This document shows, piece after piece, positions 57,685 to 64,000 of a DNA stretch of 64,000 nt. Origin of the DNA: Antennarius striatus (Eukaryota > Chordata > Actinopteri > Lophiiformes > Antennariidae); NCBI RefSeq assembly GCF_040054535.1, contig NC_090781.1, forward strand, positions 7,795,482 through 7,859,481, read 5' to 3'. Made by a program: the position numbers and the translations under genes. Under the pieces are notes generated by a model that was given only the letters and a program-made list of their open reading frames with translations, was not told the DNA's origin and did not search any database. Every line of letters starts with the position of its first letter. Position 1 is the first letter of the stretch.

Positions 57685-57724
<40 letters not shown>

Positions 57725-60700
57725 CCAACTCCTTGCCAAGCTGCAAGACTGCTAGTCTTAACCAGAGTTAGCTTGGTTTGGAATAACGTTGATAGCTGAT
57801 TACAGTTGTGAGCTTTGACCTGATTCTGTGTGGAGATCAGTTGCTTACATCTGTCACTAGCACAAAATATTTTCAATGAAAACACTATTCTTCTTGTCTT
57901 AAGTCTCCACTAATGGCTTTATCTTATTTGATTCAACAGCTATCAAGACTATTATAATGTTTGGCAAGTCAAATTGTCTATTGACTTTCCCTCCAAGTGC
58001 ATTTTAGATACTTTTTTTTAAAAAAAAACTGTCTTGCTCAACATTTAGCTGGAGGAGGTTCGTGGTGTCCCGGCCAGCAGTGAGAAGGCCATATCAGAGG
58101 CTACAGCTCGCAAGGAGGAGCTGGAGGAGCAGAAGGTGAAAGAAGAAGACAAGCTGAAGGAGGTGATGGAGAGCCTGAAGGAAGAGACCAGCGGCTTGCA
58201 ACAGGACAAAGAGGTACAGTCGTGTAGACATCTTGACGTTTCTTTGCTGCATGTTTTGTTTATCTTTACATTGAAAAACATGCTTTTTGCACACGCAAGT
58301 CCATGTGACTTCTCCTGTCTTCTCTAGACAAAAGAAAAAGAGCTGATGGAGCTCAGCAAGGCTGTAAATGAGACCCGGTCTCGAATGGACTTGGCTCAAT
58401 CGGAACTCGACATCTACCTTAGTCGCCACAACACGGCTCTGACGCAGCTCAACACGGCCAAGCAGACGCTCCAGACAACGACGGACACGCTGCGTGAGCG
58501 CCGTGCCGCGATTAAGGACCTAGAAGTCAAAATACCGCAGAAAGAACAGGAGCTCAAGAAGGTAAGACTGTTGGTAATGTTAAGGTGACATTCACAAGTG
58601 AAAACAACTATCATGTTTTGAAACCCTTGTACATCCAGCTGTATGCGCTGCATGCATAGCATTTCTTTCATTGGTGCCGTTTGTGTGAGTTTCTGTTAAG
58701 CTGCTCCTCTTTTCCTGCAGGATGAGGAGGAGCTGGCACGACTGATGAAAGTGGATAATGAGACAAGGGAAGTGGTGAGGGAAATGAGACAGAAGGTAGA
58801 CGAAGTCAAGAGCTCTCTTTCCTCTAACCGCAGTCGAGGAAAGGTCCTGAATGCTCTCATGGAACAGAAGAAGAGTGGAAGAATCCCTGGCATCTACGGA
58901 CGACTGGTAGAAATCTGTTTTAATATCTTAATGCACACATTCACAGAGCAAAACGAGTTTAAAGACGTCTAACTAGGGTGTGAGAAACAACTTGAATCAC
59001 ATAATTGCTTTATTAATAATCCCCTGAACCCTTAAACAACTCAGGGTTAGACACGTTGAACCTTAAATAAACTGAAATACATGAAGCTCGGAGGGGGGAC
59101 CGTTTAGGAATTTTTATTTTTAAACAGCAATTATTTTATCCTCTGAAACTGTAAAGCACAAACCCATCCTCACTGGTGATGTGTTGGTTTTTGGTTCTGT
59201 GACTAGAATCACCTGATCTGCCAGACGGCAAACGTCGCACTTTTAAACCAATAAAAGAAATGTTTTCTTTGTATTAGTGACGCGTTAACACATTTACACA
59301 AGTAACACCCGACGTGTTGGCTAATGGCCAATGATAGAAATATCAGAGTAACAAACTGATAAATAATTGGTCATGTTTTTATCATTTGTGTGCCTGCAGG
59401 GCGACCTTGGGGCCATAGAGGAGAAGTACGACGTGGCCATTTCCTCCAGTTGTGGTGCTCTGGACAACATTGTGGTGGACACCATCGACACAGCTCAGAA
59501 ATGTGTTACGTTCCTCAAAGAGCAGAACATTGGGGTCGCTACCTTCATCGGACTTGACAAGGTAAACGTCACCAGAGAGTGTGAACAGGCCATCTTGTTC
59601 CGTAAGGACTTGACTCGGACCACACACTGCGATCGCTCCTCACTGGCATTCTTAGATGCAGACACACACACTCCACACACTTCTGTGTTGAGCTAATCTT
59701 TGTGTTCTGGTCAGATGACGGTGTGGGCGAAGAGCATGGCTCCCATCCGTACTCCAGAGGACAGCCCTCGTCTCTTTGACATGGTACAGGTCCAAGATGA
59801 AAGCGTGCGACCAGCGTTCTACTTCGCCCTGAGGGACACCCTGGTGGCGCAGGACATGGAGCAAGCCACGAGGATGGCCTTCCAGAAGGACAAGCGCTGG
59901 AGAGTGGTCACTCTGAAGGGGCAGATAATCGAGATGGCAGGTGGGTGGCTTACGTCGTCTCAGTGAAGACTTCACGTGCGTGTGTTGTTTTTACACGTTT
60001 CCTTTTCATGTGCTCAACAGGAACCATGACAGGAGGAGGAAGAGTGATGAAAGGAAGGATGGGCTCCTCGATTTGCGCCGAGTTTTCTCAGGAGGAGGTG
60101 AGGAAATGTCTTAGAGCAGGACATCAGTCCAATATTCCATTTCTGTACATATTTGTGCTGTAAACTTGATCATTCTAGATAAAAGAATATTAAAAAATCA
60201 AATGCTTCACATTTGATTTAAAGGTACGGTTTTATTACAATATTTTCTGCACTATAAGGCGCACAACATCTTTCTCACTCAATTTGCTCATAATTTTAAG
60301 TTCTTTATTCTTTATTTAAAACAATGATTTTACACATAACCAAAGTTTAGAATTTTAGCGTTTTATTCAAACTAAGGCGAGACGTTAGCACTGAAGTCAG
60401 TAAGTATGTGATGTGGTTCATTTATTGCACACTTGATACTCCGGTTTTTTTGTGTGTGGTATCCTGCAGAGAGTCGGACACAATCAGGTTCAGATATCTT
60501 CAAACTATGCTGTTTCCACTGAAAGGAGACCCGTTTCTTAGTCTCCAGCTGATTGTGAGGCTGGATGAACGCGGACCCGGCTGTCACGTCATCACCGCAG
60601 CGGACCGTCGCCGTACAGGACGTGATGATTTTCTTGTGTTTTCTGCAGCTCGACCGTATGGAAAGCAAGTTGAATGAGAAAATGTCGAAGCTGCAGGGCT

Positions 60701-63700
60701 GCCAGGAGAAAAAGCTGCAGCTGGAGGAGAACGTCCAGCGCTTGCACCCGCAGCTCCGAGACATGAAGAACACTCTGGAGAAATACGCCAACAGCATGAC
60801 GGTACAGTCACTGTGTCTATTCTCAATCTGAGCAACAACTTCTGTGATTCAAAGCCAAAATGGGATATTGTGAACTAATAAATAACTTAAGTGTTAGTGA
60901 GGGGGGTTTTTTTCTGTGTGTGTTTGTGACAAAGTATTTTCCTCCCTTCTTTCCATCAGAGTCTCTCTGAACAGGAGACTCACTTAAAGCGTCAGATGAA
61001 GGAGCTGGAGGCCAACGTTTTGGCTGCTGCCCCAGACAAGACCAAACAGAAGCAGATGGAGAAGAGCCTGGAGACCTTCAGGAAAGGTAGCGTCCTTCCT
61101 GTAAACCGAAAAGAATAATGTTTTGTTAAATATGTTATGAAGGTAAAAGTTGTCGTTTAGTGGATATGAAGCCACTCTACACGTCATTCCCCACATTTGT
61201 ATGTCGTAATTGTTATGTCTACCTTTCACACTCCTTCAGACTACGAGGCAGCGTCCAGTAAAGCTGGGAAGGTGGAAAACGAGGTGAAAAGGCTCCACAA
61301 TCTAATCGTGGATATAAACAGCCACAAGCTAAAGGCTCAGCAGGACAAGCTGGACAGGGTCAACAAGGAGCTGGATGACTGTTCCTCCACCATAACCAAG
61401 GCTCAAGTAGCCATAAAGACGGCTGGCCGGTGAGCAATGATCCGTTTTGACCCACTGGAACGATGAGATGTACGTAATGGTGTGCAGATCATGGTGTGCG
61501 ATCCCACTACGTGCAGTTTTAATCAACTTTGTGTTTCTCTCAAAATAGTTTTCACTCATGGTTTAATCCTGAACGCTTTTGTTTCAGTCGTCATCTCCCT
61601 TTAGTCAAAAGGAACAAATGTTATCCTTTTTTAATCAATCCAGTCTGTTAACCTCCACTGGAAAACCAGCAGAAGTTGTATTTTTGAGCTGTAAGTCGAT
61701 TTTGTGAACCGGCTGCAAACTGCGGTTTTCCTGCTCGTGCATGCTGAGCACGAAGTTCTCTGACCATCGTCTGATGTGGAGGCCTTGCCGTCCGTGTCCT
61801 CTCCGCAGCAACCTGAAGAAGTGTGAGGACAGCGTGACTCGAGTGCAGGGCGAGCTGGAGGAGAACGGGAAGACGATGGCCGAGCTCACGGACAAACTGA
61901 AGCAGCTGGAAGACGAGGCTGGAGAGATAATGAAGGCCTGTCAGGAGGCTGAGGTGGGAACGCCGTCCTCGTATTTATCTGTACAGTCGATCCTAACACT
62001 GCAGCCTCTGGCTCCAACAAGGAGGTTTACTGACAAACCTTGTTGCCATCTTGACAGTGAGATTTATACCGGCTGTCATTTTAAAATCAAGGTAAATGTT
62101 GCTGATAAAACGCCCCACAAAGGAACACAATTTTTTTTTTTTAAATCAAAGAAAAGATTGATAACTTTCATATTTCCTATTTAATTTTCACCAACATGTC
62201 GGAATGGAGTTTTAAATTTTCGAGCCGTTTCCATAGTTTGTGTCTTTATAATTATAATCGTTAATCCAAGACCATTTCCTACTTGAGTAAAAATTGTTTG
62301 CTAAAGCAAAATAAACCCATCATTCTTTAGAAGATGATTAATTTCAACTGAACTCTTTAAAGTTGAACACCACTGTTCTTTTTGTGCTCTTTAGGCTGCG
62401 CTGCCTGAGGTGCAGGGGCGTTATCAGGGGGTGCTGAAGGAGATAAAGGTGCTCCAGCAGCAGGAACACGCTCTGCAGGAGGAGTCCCTCAGTGTTCGGC
62501 TCCGCATCGAGCAGATAGAGACCACCATCAACGAGCACAACAACAAGATCAAACACTGGCAGAAAGAGGCCAGTACTGAAAGAAGCTAGCAGGAACAAAG
62601 GTCCACGATTTTAGAATGCGTCCTAGCATTGAGTTCACTGCTCTCGTTCTGCAGGCCACCAAGCTGTCCCTCCACACCGTCGAGGACAAGCCAGCAGAGG
62701 AACTTCCTGTTCTTTCTCCTGCTGAACTGGAAGAAATCTCTGACTCCAACGTCATCATCAACAAGATCGTCACGTTAGAGACCCGCTGCGCTCAGATGAA
62801 GCCCAACCTCGGGGCCATCGCAGAATACAAGAAGAAGGTGCTCACAAACACAGCAGACGTGCCTCCACGTGACCTGAACGGAGGAGCAGGTCGTCACGAG
62901 TCAATCTTTGGCTCGTTTTATTTCATTTGCTTGTTGTGGTCGTCTTTCAGGAGGAACTGTACTTGCAGCGCGTGGCTCAGCTGGATGAGATCACCACGGA
63001 GAGAGACAACTTCAAACGTGGCTACGAGGACCTGCGCAAACAGCGCCTGAACGAGTTCATGACGGGTTTCAACGTGATCACAAACAAGCTGAAGGAAAAC
63101 TACCAGATGCTGACTTTGGGCGGCGACGCGGAGCTGGAGCTCGTGGACAGTTTGGATCCTTTTTCTGAGGGCATCATGTTCAGGTAAGACATGAGAGGTG
63201 AACACAGCTGGTCAAACTCCAGCTTTGATTCCTTTAGTTTGAGCTCTGATTCTTCACCCCAGCGTTCGTCCTCCAAAGAAGAGCTGGAAGAAGATATTTA
63301 ACCTGTCTGGAGGAGAAAAGACCCTCAGCTCGTTGGCGCTGGTGTTCGCTCTGCACCACTATAAACCCACTCCGCTTTACTTCATGGACGAGATCGACGC
63401 CGCGCTGGACTTCAAGAACGTCTCCATTGTCGCCTGTTACATTTACGTGAGTTCACCTGCATGTCAAGAAGAGATGCGCTGCACACGGAGACGTTAAAGC
63501 TGAAATTCAAACGACATTTTCAGTAGCAAGAGAGCAAATAATCGCTAGAATAAGAGTTCAGATTAAATCAAATAGACAGGTTTGATTTCACCGGCTGTTA
63601 CTTGAAACGCGTTTTGTTTGAAGCTATAAAAAATTTAATCTCAGTCCCTCAACACATTTTAACTTTTTTTTCCCCCCTCTCTGTGCAGGAGCAAACAAAA

Positions 63701-63853
63701 AATGCTCAGTTCATCATCATCTCACTGAGGAACAACATGTTTGAGATCTCTGATCGCCTCATCGGCATTTACAAAACTCACAACACCACCAAGAGCGTGG
63801 GAATCAACCCCAAGACCATCGTGCTCAAGGAGCATGACGCCATCACCGCTTAG
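49307..63853 (+). CDS. smc4: SMC4, condensin core ATPase (23 coding exons)
   Basis: SMC4 pairs with SMC2 in condensin I and II to compact mitotic chromosomes. Coding exons: 49307-49457, 50494-50684, 51236-51427, 52488-52664, 54599-54763, 55136-55263, 55455-55595, 56100-56250, 58049-58213, 58328-58561, 58721-58906, 59400-59561, 59715-59940, 60021-60097, 60649-60801, 60960-61086, 61240-61429, 61809-61953, 62395-62568, 62655-62837, 62951-63183, 63263-63446, 63689-63853. They join in frame to 1299 codons plus stop (human 1288). Visible: divergent N-tail, conserved SIPPPPPPAMTNE, Walker A GPNGSGKS (121-128), coiled coil, hinge (about 615-780, with GTMTGGG at 757-763), return coiled coil, ABC signature LSGGEK (1198-1203), Walker B LYFMDE (1222-1227), and D-loop ALD (1231-1233). 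All ATPase motifs are intact. Two introns use GC donors. The fourth coding intron hosts mir-15b and mir-16. Confidence 0.97.
49458..50493 (+). other. smc4: SMC4 intron with GC-AG ends
   Basis: The first coding exon is followed by GCAAGT, the canonical GC-AG donor. Only this cut leaves one base to complete the next codon (GAT) and open the frame of exon 50494-50684. The nearby GTAACA donor (49462) leaves two bases and breaks the frame. The intron also holds a T run (50109-50141), a C run (50401-50412) and an A run (about 50450-50468). Confidence 0.75.
52864..52950 (+). ncRNA. mir15b: mir-15b precursor hairpin (SMC4 intron)
   Basis: The 5' arm guide lies at 52878-52899 (begins TAGCAGCGCATCATGG) and the 3' arm product at 52917-52938 (begins CGAACCATTATTTGC), nearly identical to the human miR-15b-3p arm. 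A terminal stem pairs CCTTA (about 52865) with TAAGG (about 52945). Human mir-15b also sits in an SMC4 intron, 5' of mir-16-2. The family represses cell-cycle genes such as cyclins (established). Guide position 8 is G instead of the A usual for miR-15b. Sense orientation within SMC4 implies processing from the host transcript. Confidence 0.9.
53070..53160 (+). ncRNA. mir16: mir-16 precursor hairpin (mir-16-2 position, SMC4 intron)
   Basis: The 5' arm at 53084-53105 reads TAGCAGCACGTAAATATTGG and continues CG, identical to vertebrate miR-16-5p over 22 nt. The 3' arm at 53126-53147 (CCAATATTAGCAGTGCTGC...) pairs with it, and an outer stem CCTGCCAC/GTGGCTGG closes the hairpin. It lies about 0.2 kb downstream of mir-15b, same strand, conserved cluster order. 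A run of ten or more C residues separates the two hairpins. Confidence 0.95.
53597..53662. repeat. (GT)n microsatellite, interrupted
   Basis: TG units with T and C interruptions, in the SMC4 intron that hosts the microRNAs. Confidence 0.93.
56251..58048 (+). other. smc4: 1.8-kb SMC4 intron, no exon recognised
   Basis: The flanking exons encode LEKDKEK and LEEVRGVPA, contiguous in human SMC4, so nothing coding is missing. It contains a (CA)n tract at 57677-57721. Confidence 0.7.
57677..57721. repeat. (CA)n microsatellite
   Basis: CA tract in the 1.8-kb SMC4 intron. Confidence 0.93.
62569..62654 (+). other. smc4: SMC4 intron with apparent GC-AG ends
   Basis: The exon ends AAA GAG and the following bases are GCCAGT. 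The next exon starts GCC ACC AAG after a clear CTGCAG acceptor. The human KEISKISLHP alignment requires a phase-0 join, which only the GC cut gives. The GT at 62573 would leave one base and break the frame. The donor is weak at +3 (C), as if derived from GTCAGT. Confidence 0.6.
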
Positions 63854-63969
63854 AAAAAAGGACTCACGGGGTTATCTCTCTGTTCCTGCTGTTCCTCCGA
63901 CACACCATGTAAATATTTTAACCCTGTCCTTTTTACAATGGATATGCTGCTATTATTACTTTCTGAACC

Positions 63970-63975
63970 AATAAA
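63970..63975 (+). terminator. smc4: SMC4 poly(A) signal (AATAAA)
   Basis: Canonical hexamer 117 nt past the TAG stop, followed by a T/G-rich stretch suitable as a downstream element. It implies a very short 3' UTR ending at about the window edge. Confidence 0.8.
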
Positions 63976-64000
63976 TATTTTCTGTTTAGATCTTTTGTTG

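Noticed and set aside
60372..60838. 141-codon and 84-codon - strand ORFs
   Set aside because: Antisense to the SMC4 exon 60649-60801 and adjacent intron.

Overview
This window is nuclear DNA from a ray-finned fish, most likely a teleost. The evidence is multi-exon vertebrate genes with short GT-AG introns, abundant (GT)n/(GA)n microsatellites, and degenerate teleost-type interspersed repeats. Vertebrate protein sequences were recalled from memory; no database was searched.

Three protein-coding genes and two microRNAs are supported, in the order known from human chromosome 3q25.33. (1) C3orf80 ortholog, + strand, single exon, 11657-12295: a small predicted single-pass membrane protein with six extracellular cysteines. 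(2) IFT80, - strand, 46607 down to 15736: 19 coding exons, about 776 codons, encoding a WD40 subunit of the intraflagellar transport B complex. (3) SMC4, + strand, 49307-63853: 23 coding exons, 1299 codons, the condensin ATPase. (4) A mir-15b/mir-16 pair in the SMC4 intron at 52665-54598, as in mammals.

Layout: 1-11.4 kb is intergenic, with microsatellites and repeat remnants. C3orf80 follows, and it converges on IFT80 across a gene-free 3.4 kb. IFT80 fills 15.7-46.6 kb; one intron alone is 12 kb. IFT80 and SMC4 diverge from a shared interval (46.6-49.3 kb). That interval holds a perfect RFX X-box match close to IFT80, a perfect CRE palindrome and a near-perfect TCTCGCGAGA element. SMC4 runs to a poly(A) signal 25 bases before the window ends.

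The most notable signals are non-canonical splicing and small RNAs: an 82-bp U12-type AT-AC intron directly after the IFT80 start exon; two reading-frame-supported GC-AG introns in SMC4; a 2-nt frame disturbance at an IFT80 exon edge that an acceptor 5 nt downstream would repair; and a mir-15b copy with a changed base at guide position 8. I did not see a new multi-gene system. The remaining ORFs over 60 codons look like microsatellite translations, shadows of real exons or chance.
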